Shown piece after piece: positions 8,540 to 17,108 of a DNA stretch of 45,363 bases (its first letter is position 1; every line of letters starts with the position of its first letter). The position numbers and the translations under genes were made by a program. The DNA is from an uncultured beta proteobacterium. Lineage in GTDB: Bacteria > Pseudomonadota > Gammaproteobacteria > Burkholderiales > Burkholderiaceae_C. Under the pieces are notes generated by a model. It was not told the DNA's origin. It searched no databases and was given only the letters and a program-made list of their open reading frames with translations. The stretch is from the NCBI GenBank assembly GCA_903861575.1, contig CAIOUR010000184.1, positions 1 to 45,363 on the forward strand. The letters run 5' to 3'.

Positions 8540-9466
8540 TCAGGGCGTAGACTTTTCTTTCAGCGCCAAGGCGCGGACATAGAGTGTATTTTTCGATTCC
8601 CCGCTGATTTGTGCGGAGAGTTGTACGGCGGTTTTCAAGGGCAGGTGTTGCATCAGCAGCGCCAAGATACGGTCGTCTTGTACCGCTTCAATGGCGTTAG
8701 CTGGCGGGTGCAGCACCAGGGTGAATTCACCGCGCAGACGGTTGCCGTCTGCTGCCAGCCAAGCGCTCAATTCGGCGGCGGGAAGGGTGTGGATGTCTTC
8801 AAATTGTTTGGTCAGTTCACGGCCGACGGTGACGGCGCGCATTCCCCAAACGGCCAGTGCCCGCGCCAGGGCCTCGATACGGTGGGGCGCCTCCAGCAGC
8901 ACCACGGCGCGTGCTTGGGCCTTCAGGTCTTCCAGTGCCGCAGCACGCTCCGCCGCTTTGGCGGGTAAAAAACCCGCGAACACAAAACCTGGCGCCCCTG
9001 TGTCGTCGATACCGGCGGCGCTCAGCAACGCTGACACGCTGCTGGCGCCCGGCAGCGGGATCACGCGTAATCCATGCTGGCGCAACTGCGCCACCAAACG
9101 TGCACCGGGGTCGCTGATGCCGGGTGTGCCCGCGTCGCTGACATAGGCCACACGCTGCCCTTGGCGCAGGCGGGCTGCCACTTCCTGTGCGGCTTGCATT
9201 TCATTGTGCTGGTGCACGGCCAGCAACTGCGCTGCGGGCTTGTCGATGCCATAGGTACGTAGCAGGGTTTGGGTGTGGCGCGTGTCCTCACAGGCCACTG
9301 TATCGGCCAGGGCCAACAGGTGCAGAGCCCGCAGCGTGATATCGGCCAAATTGCCAATGGGTGTGGCGACCACATACAAGCAGCCTTGCGGATAATGCTG
9401 GGCACCGGCGGCAGACTGCGCGGCGTGCAGGGCCGGGCCGTAGTCTTTATTTGATAAAGCGCCCAT
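8540..9466 (-). CDS. rsmI: 16S rRNA (cytidine1402-2'-O)-methyltransferase RsmI
   Basis: RsmI uses SAM to 2'-O-methylate C1402 in the decoding centre of 16S rRNA. It is a 308-residue tetrapyrrole-methylase-fold protein with the signature YVVATPIGNLADITLRAL (31-48), CEDTRHTQTLLR, YVSDAGTPGISDPGARLV, and VLLEAPHRIEALARAL. About 30 residues precede the signature. An AAGGAA ribosome site supports the ATG at 9466. It is head to head with yraN, with only two bases between the start codons, an arrangement similar to the divergent rsmI neighbourhood of E. coli. Confidence 0.95.
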   Translation of the reverse strand: MGALSNKDYGPALHAAQSAAGAQHYPQGCLYVVATPIGNLADITLRALHLLALADTVACEDTRHTQTLLRTYGIDKPAAQLLAVHQHNEMQAAQEVAARLRQGQRVAYVSDAGTPGISDPGARLVAQLRQHGLRVIPLPGASSVSALLSAAGIDDTGAPGFVFAGFLPAKAAERAAALEDLKAQARAVVLLEAPHRIEALARALAVWGMRAVTVGRELTKQFEDIHTLPAAELSAWLAADGNRLRGEFTLVLHPPANAIEAVQDDRILALLMQHLPLKTAVQLSAQISGESKNTLYVRALALKEKSTP

Positions 9467-9468
9467 TC

Positions 9469-9858
9469 ATGAATTCCTTCGAACGATCGGGGTCCGCACC
9501 AACGACCAAACAGGCCGGAGATGCAGGTGAGGATGCGGCTTTGGCCTTTTTGCAAGATCAGGGTCTGCGCTTACTGGTGCGCAATTATCGAACCCCTGGC
9601 CGCGGCGGCGGTGAAATTGACCTGATCATGCGCGCTCCGGATACCACCCTGGTTTTTGTGGAAGTGCGGCGCAGGCGTTCTACCAGCCACGGCGGTGCGG
9701 CGGCCAGCGTGGGTTGGACCAAGCAGCGCCGCATTGTCTTTGCCGCGCAGCATTACCTGGCCCGATTGCGCGTGTTGCCGCCCTGTCGCTTCGATGTGCT
9801 GGAGGTGACCCCCACCGGTGTGAACTGGTTGCAGGCGGCGTTTGACGCCGGACGCTGA
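9469..9858 (+). CDS. yraN: YraN/UPF0102 family nuclease-like protein
   Basis: A 129-residue member of the PD-(D/E)xK superfamily. The core GGGEIDLIM (residues ~45-53) and VFVEVRRRR contains the Glu/Asp and ExR version of the ExK motif. Function in cells is poorly known; a nuclease role is inferred from the fold. I chose the ATG at 9469, because the longer track ORF begins inside antisense rsmI and adds unconserved residues. No clear Shine-Dalgarno sequence is visible. It is followed by diaA and dolP in the same order as in E. coli. Its reading frame ends 28 bases before diaA. Confidence 0.88.
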   Translation: MNSFERSGSAPTTKQAGDAGEDAALAFLQDQGLRLLVRNYRTPGRGGGEIDLIMRAPDTTLVFVEVRRRRSTSHGGAAASVGWTKQRRIVFAAQHYLARLRVLPPCRFDVLEVTPTGVNWLQAAFDAGR

Positions 9859-9886
9859 TGTCAAAGGGCGGCGGTATCATCAAGAC

Positions 9887-10489
9887 ATGCTTGAATCCCG
9901 TATCGAACAACACTTCATTGACAGCGCCGACCTCAAGTACCAGGCCGCGCCTGTCCTTAGTAAACCCATCGCCCAGGCCATCAGCGCCATCGTGGCCAGC
10001 CTGACCAGCGGCGGCAAGGTGCTGGCCTGCGGCAATGGCGGTTCTGCCGCCGATGCCCAGCATTTCAGCGCCGAATTTGTAGGGCGCTTTGAGCGGGAGC
10101 GTCCGGAGTTGGCTGCGGTTGCCTTGACCACCGACACGTCGATCTTGACGGCGGTGGGCAACGACTACGCGTTCGACGCGGTTTTTTCGCGCCAGGTTCG
10201 TGCCTTGGGCCAACCGGGTGATGTGCTGCTGGCCATCACCACCAGCGGTAATTCTTCCAATGTCCTGGCGGCCGTTGAGGCGGCCCATGCCCGCGATATG
10301 GTGGTGATCGGTATGACCGGGCGGGATGGTGGCAAGATGGGCCACATCTTGCGGGAAACAGATGTGCATATTTGTGTCCCTCACCCCCGAACCGCGCGGA
10401 TTCAGGAAGTCCATATTTTGGCTTTGCACTGCATCTGCGATGGTGTCGATGCCGTGCTGATGGGTGATGAAAGCGAGCGGACCGAATGA
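9887..10489 (+). CDS. diaA: SIS-domain protein of the DiaA/GmhA family
   Basis: The 200-residue protein is a single SIS (sugar isomerase) domain: CGNGGSAADAQHFSAEFVGRF, AITTSGNSSNVL, TGRDGGKMG, and the C-terminal helix TARIQEVHILALHCICDGVD. Databases often call such proteins phosphoheptose isomerase (GmhA). The order yraN-diaA-dolP matches E. coli, where DiaA binds DnaA and helps origin firing, so I prefer DiaA. The two roles cannot be separated by sequence inspection alone. The start at 9887 is chosen from the conserved N-terminal helix MLESRIEQHF. It overlaps dolP by four bases (ATGA). Confidence 0.85.
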   Translation: MLESRIEQHFIDSADLKYQAAPVLSKPIAQAISAIVASLTSGGKVLACGNGGSAADAQHFSAEFVGRFERERPELAAVALTTDTSILTAVGNDYAFDAVFSRQVRALGQPGDVLLAITTSGNSSNVLAAVEAAHARDMVVIGMTGRDGGKMGHILRETDVHICVPHPRTARIQEVHILALHCICDGVDAVLMGDESERTE

Positions 10490-11124
10490 ACACTGGTTCT
10501 ATGAAATGCAGTGTGTCGCTGATATGGGGCGCACTGCTGCTGCAACTTGGCGGCTGTGTCGCGGTGCCTGCCTTGATGGTGGGCGGCGCAGCCATGGGAA
10601 CCATGGTTGCTACCGACCGCAGAACACCGGGTGCCGTACTTGAAGATCGGGGCATCGAAGCCAAGGCCGCTTTGCGCATCCGCGAGGCCTTGGGTGACGC
10701 GGTGCATGTGAATGTATCTAGTTACAACCGCTCGGCGCTTATTACCGGGGAGGTGCCTGATGAACAGCGCAAAGTGCAGGTCGAAAAGATTGTTCTCGCC
10801 GTAGAAAACGTCCAGAAGACCCTCAATGAACTTGCCATCATGGAAAACACCTCAACCACAGCGCGGGTGTCGGATGGCATTCTGTCCTCGCGTATCCGCG
10901 CTGCGCTCATCGATGAGAAGAACCTGATTGCCAACGCCTTTAAGGTCACCACGGAGCGTGGTGTTGTCTACGTACAGGGCCGTGCGACAGCCAGAGAAAC
11001 CGCACTGATGACCGAGGTGGTCAGCGGTCTGAGCGGCGTGACACGGGTGGTGCGTGTGGTGGATGTCCTCAGCGAGGAGGACCTCTCCGGCATGCTACCC
11101 GCACCCCCTGCATTGCCCAAATGA
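10486..11124 (+). CDS. dolP: BON-domain lipoprotein, DolP/YraP-like
   Basis: Outer-membrane lipoprotein of 212 residues. A signal peptide ends in the lipobox LGGC (Cys24). Two BON domains follow (roughly residues 48-112 and 125-190) with the typical LITGEVPDEQRKVQVEKIV and VVYVQGRATARETALMTEVV segments. In E. coli DolP binds anionic phospholipids and supports outer-membrane integrity and BAM function; the same role here is inferred from synteny with yraN-diaA. It starts inside the diaA stop codon. It converges on the dehydrogenase gene with a 15-base gap. Confidence 0.86.
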   Translation: MNTGSMKCSVSLIWGALLLQLGGCVAVPALMVGGAAMGTMVATDRRTPGAVLEDRGIEAKAALRIREALGDAVHVNVSSYNRSALITGEVPDEQRKVQVEKIVLAVENVQKTLNELAIMENTSTTARVSDGILSSRIRAALIDEKNLIANAFKVTTERGVVYVQGRATARETALMTEVVSGLSGVTRVVRVVDVLSEEDLSGMLPAPPALPK

Positions 11125-11139
11125 TGGGCTTACCGCGTA

Positions 11140-12075
11140 TCAGCGTAGGCGTTTGATCAGGCTGGATGTATCCCAGCGACCGCCACCGGCTTGTTGTACG
11201 TCCGCGTAAAACTGATCGACTAACGCGGTAACCGGCAGTCGTGCTCCGTTGCGCTTGGCCTCGTCCAGCACCAGCCCCAAGTCTTTGCGCATCCAATTCA
11301 CCGCGAAGCCGAAATCAAATTTGTCGGCGACCATGGTCGTGCCCCGGTTGTCCATTTGCCAACTCTGAGCAGCCCCCTTGCCGATCACTTCTAGCACCTG
11401 GTTCATGTCCAACCCGGCGCGCTGTCCAAAAGCAACCGCTTCGCTGAGGCCCTGGACCAAGCCCGCAATTGCGATTTGGTTGACCATCTTCGCCAATTGG
11501 CCGCTGCCGCTGGCACCCAAAAGCGTCACGGCTTTGGAAAACGCCATGGCCACGGGTTGAATTCGGTTGAAAGCCGGGGAATCACCGCCGCACATCACGG
11601 TCAGCGCACCGTTTTGTGCGCCTGCTTGGCCGCCCGATACGGGCGCGTCAATGAAATACAGGCCGGCGTTCAGGGCAGCAATATGGAGTTCGCGTGCGAT
11701 GTCCGCCGAGGCAGTGGTGTGGTCGACCAACACCGTGCCGGCGCGCATCCCCGCAAACGCGCCATCCGGGCCCGTGACCACGCTGCGCAAATCGGCGTCG
11801 TTGCCAACGCAGCAAAATACGATGTCAGCGTGCGCTGCAGCCTCCCGGGGTGTGGCGGCATGGGTGTGCGCTCCCAATGGGCTCGGGGTCACGGCGAATT
11901 CCTCCAACCAAGCCAGTGACTTGGCCTCGGTACGGTTGTAGACGGTGACCTGGTGTCCGGCCCGTGCCAGGTGACCGGCCATGGGGCTGCCCATCACGCC
12001 CAAGCCCAAAAAGGCCACGCGGGTCGGCGCGCAGGGCGCATACGTCTTGCTGTTCACTGAAGGGGATGCATGCAT
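11140..12075 (-). CDS. NAD(P)-dependent beta-hydroxyacid dehydrogenase
   Basis: 311-residue member of the 3-hydroxyisobutyrate dehydrogenase / tartronate semialdehyde reductase family. The Rossmann motif is VAFLGLGVMGSPMAGHL with NRT at the end of the second strand. The substrate motif is DAPVSGGQAGAQNGALTVMCGG. The catalytic Lys lies in KMVNQIAIAGLVQGLSEAV. Substrate unknown. The start is uncertain: the ATG at 12075 lacks a visible ribosome site and gives ~18 residues before the Rossmann strand. It lies 18 bases downstream of pilU on the same strand and could be co-transcribed with it. Confidence 0.88.
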   Translation of the reverse strand: MHASPSVNSKTYAPCAPTRVAFLGLGVMGSPMAGHLARAGHQVTVYNRTEAKSLAWLEEFAVTPSPLGAHTHAATPREAAAHADIVFCCVGNDADLRSVVTGPDGAFAGMRAGTVLVDHTTASADIARELHIAALNAGLYFIDAPVSGGQAGAQNGALTVMCGGDSPAFNRIQPVAMAFSKAVTLLGASGSGQLAKMVNQIAIAGLVQGLSEAVAFGQRAGLDMNQVLEVIGKGAAQSWQMDNRGTTMVADKFDFGFAVNWMRKDLGLVLDEAKRNGARLPVTALVDQFYADVQQAGGGRWDTSSLIKRLR

Positions 12076-12093
12076 AAAAATGGAGATAAGTAG

Positions 12094-13242
12094 TTACAGG
12101 ATTCCCAGGTTGTCGATGCCTGAGGACCCATCGTTTATACCTGCCCGCTTGCTATGCAGCTTAATCTGCAGACGCAAGTCGTTTAAAGAGTCTGCGTTGC
12201 GCAGGGCATCGTCCAGCGTAATGGCTGCGGATTCATACAAGTCAAAGAGCACATCTTGAAACGTTTGCATACCCTCGGCACGGTGGCTGCCCATGGCGGT
12301 GCGGATCCCGGGAATGTCACCCTTGCGAATCAGTCCGCTGATCAGTGGTGTGTTGACCATGATCTCCACCGCAGCCAAGCGCCCGGTGCCGTCGGCTTTG
12401 TGAACCAGGCGTTGCGCAACCAATGCGCGCAGGTTCAGGGACAGATCCATATACAGCTGTGCGCGCTTGTTTTCCGGGAAAAAACTCACGATCCGCTCCA
12501 GCGCCTGGTTGGTGTTATTGGCATGCATAGTGGCCAGTACCAGGTGACCCGTTTCGGAAAAGCTCACGGCTTGGTCCGTTGATTCGCGATCGCGCAGTTC
12601 GCCCACGACGATGACATCGGGCGCTTGGCGCAATGCATTTTTCAAAGCGACAGACCAGTCCGATGTATCAATCCCGATTTCGCGTTGCGTGACCAGGCAC
12701 TGCTTATGGGGGTGTAAAAACTCAATCGGGTCCTCGACCGACACGATATGACCGCGGGTGTTTTGGTTAATGCAGTCCACCATGGCTGCCAGCGTGCTTG
12801 ACTTACCGGCGCCGGTGGCACCAACCAAAATGATCAAGCCCCGCTTTTGCAGTGCAATCGCCTTCAGTGCCGGCGGCAAGCCCAGGCCCTCCAAGCTCGG
12901 AGGAGTTGCAGCAATGCCCCTAAAGACCATGCCAACCTGCCCCAGCTGCATGAATGCATTGACCCGAAAGCGCGGCCGATCCGGCGGCGCAATAGCAAAA
13001 TTGCTCTCTTTGGTCTGTTGGAAGTTGTTGAGCTGGTTGGGCGTCATGATGGCCTTGGCGATAGCCAGGGTGTTATGGCCGCTCAGCGATTGGTTGGAAA
13101 GGCGTACGAACTGGCCATTGACCTTGATCGCTGGCGGGGCATTGGCGCTGAGGAACAAGTCGCTGCCCTGGCGCGCGACCAAATCGTCCAGTCGCGCATG
13201 CAGCCATGCCTGCTCAGGCAGACCTTCCCCGGCCGTGCTCAT
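12094..13242 (-). CDS. pilU: Type IV pilus retraction ATPase PilU
   Basis: PilT-like hexameric ATPase that assists PilT in retracting type IV pili. I trimmed the 461-residue track ORF to the ATG at 13242 (382 residues, family length). Its four-base overlap with the pilT stop supports this start. Motifs: N-terminal RQGSDLFLSANAPPAIKVNG, Walker A GATGAGKSS (141-149), Asp box EDPIEFLHPH, Walker B PDVIVVGELRD, and His box TGHLVLATMHANN. The longer C-terminal tail after the core is typical for PilU relative to PilT. Confidence 0.95.
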   Translation of the reverse strand: MSTAGEGLPEQAWLHARLDDLVARQGSDLFLSANAPPAIKVNGQFVRLSNQSLSGHNTLAIAKAIMTPNQLNNFQQTKESNFAIAPPDRPRFRVNAFMQLGQVGMVFRGIAATPPSLEGLGLPPALKAIALQKRGLIILVGATGAGKSSTLAAMVDCINQNTRGHIVSVEDPIEFLHPHKQCLVTQREIGIDTSDWSVALKNALRQAPDVIVVGELRDRESTDQAVSFSETGHLVLATMHANNTNQALERIVSFFPENKRAQLYMDLSLNLRALVAQRLVHKADGTGRLAAVEIMVNTPLISGLIRKGDIPGIRTAMGSHRAEGMQTFQDVLFDLYESAAITLDDALRNADSLNDLRLQIKLHSKRAGINDGSSGIDNLGIL

Positions 13243-14282
13243 ACGGTAAAGCCTTCCGGTGCCTTGGCTTTGCCGCGCGCCTCGGCCAACGAAATCTTCC
13301 CGGAATGGACCAAGGTCCTCAGACTTTGGTCCAGGGTTTGCATACCCGCACCGATGCCGGTTTGCATGGAGGAGTACATCTGTGCCACCTTGCCTTCGCG
13401 TATCAAATTGCGGATCGCCGGGGTGCCCAGCATGATCTCGTGTGCTGCCACCCGGCCTTTGCCATCGGCACTTTTGCACAGGGTTTGCGAAATAACTGCC
13501 TGCAAAGATTCGGAGAGCATGGCGCGGATCATTTCCTTTTCCTCGGCGGGGAATACATCGATGATCCGGTCGATTGTCTTGGCTGCGCTGGAGGTGTGCA
13601 GGGTACCGAACACCAGGTGTCCGGTTTCAGCTGCGGTGATTGCCAGACGTATGGTCTCTAAGTCCCGCATTTCGCCCACCAGAATGGCGTCCGGGTCTTC
13701 CCGCAAGGCCGAGCGCAGCGCGTCGGCAAAGCTGTGGGTGTGGACCCCCACCTCGCGTTGATTAATCAGACAGCTCTTTGATTGGTGGACGAATTCGATG
13801 GGGTCTTCTACGGTCAGAATATGGCCTTGTACGCGTTCGTTGAGGTAGTCCACCATGGCGGCCAGGGTGGTGGACTTACCCGATCCAGTGGGTCCGGTGA
13901 CCAGAACCAGGCCGTTGTTCTTAAGGGCCAGATCGGCAAAAATTGGTGGCGCGTTCAACTCCTGTAGCGTCAAAATTTTGCTCGGTATCGTCCGAAAAAC
14001 TGCTCCGGCTCCGCGATGCTGGTTGAAGGCGTTCACGCGAAAGCGTCCCAAGCCCTCAATTTCAAACGCAAAGTCGATCTCCAAAAATTCTTCAAAGTGT
14101 TTGCGTTGGGCATCGGTCATGATGTCGGTCACCAGCGCCAGCACCGCACCGTGGTCTAGCGCATCGACGTTGATGCGGCGGGTATCGCCGTGCACGCGTA
14201 GGATGGGCGGTAGGCCAGCGGATAGGTGCAGGTCGGAGGCCTTGTTTTTGACGCCGAATGCGAGAAATTGTGTGATGTCCAT
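13239..14282 (-). CDS. pilT: Type IV pilus retraction ATPase PilT
   Basis: Motor for pilus retraction, needed for twitching and usually for DNA uptake. Start chosen at 14282 (347 residues), because MDITQFLAFGVKNKASDLHLSAG is the standard N terminus; the track ORF adds 79 spurious residues. Motifs: Walker A GPTGSGKST (130-138), EDPIEFVHQSK, Walker B PDAILVGEMRD, TGHLVFGTLHTSSA, and the C-terminal AIRNLIREGKVAQMYSSMQTG (AIRNLIRE motif required for retraction in PilT). Divergent from yggS across 78 bases, a conserved pairing in proteobacteria. Confidence 0.97.
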   Translation of the reverse strand: MDITQFLAFGVKNKASDLHLSAGLPPILRVHGDTRRINVDALDHGAVLALVTDIMTDAQRKHFEEFLEIDFAFEIEGLGRFRVNAFNQHRGAGAVFRTIPSKILTLQELNAPPIFADLALKNNGLVLVTGPTGSGKSTTLAAMVDYLNERVQGHILTVEDPIEFVHQSKSCLINQREVGVHTHSFADALRSALREDPDAILVGEMRDLETIRLAITAAETGHLVFGTLHTSSAAKTIDRIIDVFPAEEKEMIRAMLSESLQAVISQTLCKSADGKGRVAAHEIMLGTPAIRNLIREGKVAQMYSSMQTGIGAGMQTLDQSLRTLVHSGKISLAEARGKAKAPEGFTV

Positions 14283-14360
14283 TTTTGTGTGTTCCCTGAT
14301 TGCCCCGAGCCGTCCGCCATTTCCGCCGGTGATGAGCGGCACTGCGGGCCGCGTTTCATT

Positions 14361-15053
14361 ATGACCAGTTTGCAAGAAAGCTTGCATCGGGTGCGCCAAC
14401 GCATCGCGCAGCAATGTGGTGTGCTCGGGCGTGACCCGCAGACGGTGCAGCTGCTGGCAGTATCCAAAACCTTTGCGCTTTCCGCCGTTTTGGAAGCACA
14501 CCAGGCGGGACAACAACAATTTGGTGAGAACTACATCCAGGAAGGCGTTGAAAAAATCGTTGCTTGCCGCGCCCGGTCAGACTGCCGGGATATGGTGTGG
14601 CATTGCATCGGCCCTATCCAGAGCAACAAAACCCGGCTCGTGGCGACGCATTTCGATTGGGTGCATACCGTCGACCGGCTGAAAATCGCGCAGCGCCTGA
14701 GCGAGCAGCGTCCGCCGGACATGCCGCCGATGCAGATCTGTATCCAGGTCAATGTCGATGGCGGCGCCAATAAGGCCGGGGTGGCGCCAGATGACGCGCT
14801 GGAGCTGGGGCGCCAGGTGGCGGCTCTGCCCCGCTTGCGCTTGCGGGGTTTGATGACCATTCCTGAACCGGCCCCGGACTATGCGAGCGCACTGGCCCCG
14901 CACCGGGCCGCTAAAGCGTTGTGGGATCACATGCGCGCCGCTGGGCTGGAGATGGACACCCTGTCGATGGGCATGAGTGCAGACCTCGAGGCTGCGCTTG
15001 CTGCCGGCAGCACCATGGTGCGGGTGGGATCGGCCATATTCGGTAGTCGATAG
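14361..15053 (+). CDS. yggS: PLP homeostasis protein YggS
   Basis: Pyridoxal-phosphate-binding protein (PLPBP family) that buffers free PLP; it has no known catalytic activity. 230 residues from the ATG at 14361; the longer track ORF runs through the pilT 5' region. The PLP lysine is K36 in LLAVSKTF. Other motifs are FGENYIQEGVEKI, WHCIGPIQSNKTRLVA, QVNVDGGANKAGV, GLMTIPEP, and the phosphate-binding LSMGMSADLEAALAAGSTMVRVGSAIFG. Only 78 bases separate it from divergent pilT. Its stop codon TAG is also the start of a TAGAAT -10-like box for fba. Confidence 0.94.
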   Translation: MTSLQESLHRVRQRIAQQCGVLGRDPQTVQLLAVSKTFALSAVLEAHQAGQQQFGENYIQEGVEKIVACRARSDCRDMVWHCIGPIQSNKTRLVATHFDWVHTVDRLKIAQRLSEQRPPDMPPMQICIQVNVDGGANKAGVAPDDALELGRQVAALPRLRLRGLMTIPEPAPDYASALAPHRAAKALWDHMRAAGLEMDTLSMGMSADLEAALAAGSTMVRVGSAIFGSR

Positions 15054-15056
15054 AAT
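15051..15056 (+). promoter_or_regulatory. Possible -10 box for fba
   Basis: TAGAAT overlaps the yggS stop codon. No good -35 box is visible at the usual spacing. A start site about 7 bases downstream would place the tandem CGGTTACC repeats just inside the transcript. Tentative. Confidence 0.3.
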
Positions 15057-15068
15057 GTCCCCCGTTGT

Positions 15069-15087
15069 CGGTTACCAACCGGTTACC
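15069..15087 (+). promoter_or_regulatory. Tandem CGGTTACC repeats upstream of fba
   Basis: Two exact copies of CGGTTACC begin at 15069 and 15080, one helical turn (11 bases) apart. They lie between the yggS stop and the fba start. The core also contains AACCGGTT, a perfect 8-base palindrome. The position and the helical phasing are what an operator for a transcription factor would look like. I do not recognise the factor. Confidence 0.4.
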
Positions 15088-15128
15088 GCGTCCACGCCCT
15101 CACCATTGCCCATTGGAAGGAAGCATTT

Positions 15129-16193
15129 ATGGCCCTCGTTTCCATGCGTGAATTGCTCGACCACGCCGCCATCCACGGCTACGGCATTCCCGCCTTTAAC
15201 GTGAATAACCTGGAGCAGGTGCAGGCGGTCATGTCGGCGGCAGACGAAGCCGGAGCGCCCGTCATCTTGCAAGCCAGTGCCGGTGCGCGCAAATACGCGG
15301 GTGAGGCCTTTATCAAGCACCTGATCCAGGCGGCTATCGAGACCTACCCCCACATTCCGCTGGTCATGCACCAGGACCACGGCCAAAGCCCGGCAGTCTG
15401 TCAGGGCGCAATCGACCTGGGTTTCAGCTCGGTGATGATGGACGGCAGCCTGGAGGCCGACGGCAAAACCATCGCCAGCTACGAATACAACGTCCAAGTC
15501 ACCCGCGAGGTGGTGGCGCTGGCGCATAAGGTAGGTGTCACCGTGGAGGGCGAGCTTGGCTGCCTGGGCTCTCTGGAAACCATGCAAGGTGACAAAGAAG
15601 ACGGCCACGGCACCGACGCCACCATGACCATGGACCAGCTCTTGACCGACCCCGAGCAGGCGGCTGACTTTGTCCGCCAGACCCAGTTGGACGCCCTGGC
15701 CATTGCCATCGGAACCAGCCATGGCGCCTACAAGTTCACCCGCGAGCCCACCGGTGACATTCTGGCCATTGGCCGTATTCAAGAAATTCACCGCCGCCTG
15801 CCCAACACCCATTTGGTGATGCACGGCTCCAGCAGCGTGCCGCAGGATTTGCTGGCCACTATCAACCAGTACGGCGGGCGTATGAAGCAAACCTACGGCG
15901 TGCCGGTGGCGGAAATCCAGAAGGCCATCCAGTTCGGCGTGCGCAAAATCAACATCGATACCGACATCCGCATGGCGATGACTGGCGCGGTGCGCAAGTT
16001 CCTCCACGAAAACCCCGACAAATTTGACGCCCGCGAATGGCTCAAACCTGCGCGCGAAGCGGCTAAAGCGCTGTGCAAGCAACGGTACATCGAGTTCGGT
16101 TGCGAAGGCCAGGCGTCCACAATCAAGGGTCACAGCCTGAGCGTTATTGCGGCGCAATACAGCCGTGGTGAGTTGGCACAATCCGTTCGATGA
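15129..16193 (+). CDS. fba: Class II fructose-1,6-bisphosphate aldolase
   Basis: Zinc-dependent cleavage of fructose-1,6-bisphosphate to dihydroxyacetone phosphate and glyceraldehyde-3-phosphate (Calvin-cycle-subtype class IIA/B enzyme, 354 residues). Motifs: [47 protein letters not shown] (zinc/active site), [25 protein letters not shown] and [11 protein letters not shown] (zinc His). AAGGAAGC before the ATG is a good ribosome site. The purC ATG lies inside its stop (ATGA), so purine and glycolytic genes are coupled, a pairing common in this order. Confidence 0.96.
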   Translation: MALVSMRELLDHAAIHGYGIPAFNVNNLEQVQAVMSAADEAGAPVILQASAGARKYAGEAFIKHLIQAAIETYPHIPLVMHQDHGQSPAVCQGAIDLGFSSVMMDGSLEADGKTIASYEYNVQVTREVVALAHKVGVTVEGELGCLGSLETMQGDKEDGHGTDATMTMDQLLTDPEQAADFVRQTQLDALAIAIGTSHGAYKFTREPTGDILAIGRIQEIHRRLPNTHLVMHGSSSVPQDLLATINQYGGRMKQTYGVPVAEIQKAIQFGVRKINIDTDIRMAMTGAVRKFLHENPDKFDAREWLKPAREAAKALCKQRYIEFGCEGQASTIKGHSLSVIAAQYSRGELAQSVR

Positions 16194-17098
16194 CTGTCGC
16201 CCTGCATACCTCTGCGCTCCAATCCCTACCCCTGTTGGCACGCGGCAAGGTTCGCGACAACTATGCGGTGGGCACGGACCGCATCCTCATGGTCGCCAGC
16301 GACCGCCTCAGTGCCTTTGACGTGATCATGGGCGAGCCGATTCCTGGCAAGGGCGCCTTGCTCACGCGGATGGCGCTGTTCTGGTTTGACAAACTGGGCC
16401 CCAAGGGCATGAACCTGTGCCCCATTCACCTCACCGGTGATGCCCCCGAGAGTGTCGTCTCCCCCGCCGAGGTACCGCAGGTCGCGGGGCGTTCCATGCT
16501 GGTCAAACGCCTTAAACCCTTGCCGGTCGAGGCCGTGGTGCGCGGTTATCTGGCGGGCAGCGGTTGGAAAGAGTACCAAGCCGGCGGCACCGTGTGCGGC
16601 GTGCCATTGCCGGCAGGACTGCACAACGCGTCCAAGTTGCCTTCCCCGATTTACACGCCGGCTGCTAAAGCGGCGGTGGGCGATCACGACGAGAACATCA
16701 CCTTCGCCCGCACCGAACAGATGGTGGGGCCGGATCTGGCGGCGCGCATCCGCAGCATCAGTATTGCGCTGTACGAAGCGGCGGCGGCTTTCGCGCTCAC
16801 CAAGGGCATCATCATTGCCGACACCAAATTTGAATTCGGTCTGGACGCCGGTGGCACGCTGACGCTGATGGACGAGGTGCTCACCCCCGATTCCTCGCGC
16901 TTTTGGCCCCTGGAGCATTACCAGGAAGGCAGCAACCCGCCCAGCTACGACAAGCAATTTGTGCGGGATTGGTTAGAGACGGCCCAGGTCGACGGCAAGC
17001 CATGGAACAAAACTCCACCGGCACCAGTGGTGCCGGACGTAGTCATACAAAAAACTGCAGCGAAATACCAGGAAGCCTGGGAGCGGTTGACGGCGTGA
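16190..17098 (+). CDS. purC: SAICAR synthase
   Basis: Phosphoribosylaminoimidazole-succinocarboxamide synthase joins CAIR and aspartate with ATP in purine synthesis. The 302-residue form has the signature [51 protein letters not shown] and [12 protein letters not shown], then [13 protein letters not shown]. It overlaps fba by four bases. Its 3' end converges on the thioredoxin-TPR gene (10-base gap). The next purine genes, purE and purK, lie beyond that inverted gene. Confidence 0.97.
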   Translation: MTVALHTSALQSLPLLARGKVRDNYAVGTDRILMVASDRLSAFDVIMGEPIPGKGALLTRMALFWFDKLGPKGMNLCPIHLTGDAPESVVSPAEVPQVAGRSMLVKRLKPLPVEAVVRGYLAGSGWKEYQAGGTVCGVPLPAGLHNASKLPSPIYTPAAKAAVGDHDENITFARTEQMVGPDLAARIRSISIALYEAAAAFALTKGIIIADTKFEFGLDAGGTLTLMDEVLTPDSSRFWPLEHYQEGSNPPSYDKQFVRDWLETAQVDGKPWNKTPPAPVVPDVVIQKTAAKYQEAWERLTA

Positions 17099-17108
17099 GT
17101 GCCGAGCC

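Noticed and set aside
15072-16241. 389-residue ORF antisense to fba
   Set aside because: High-GC shadow of fba with no signal peptide, domain or family motif; fba on the plus strand is unmistakable.
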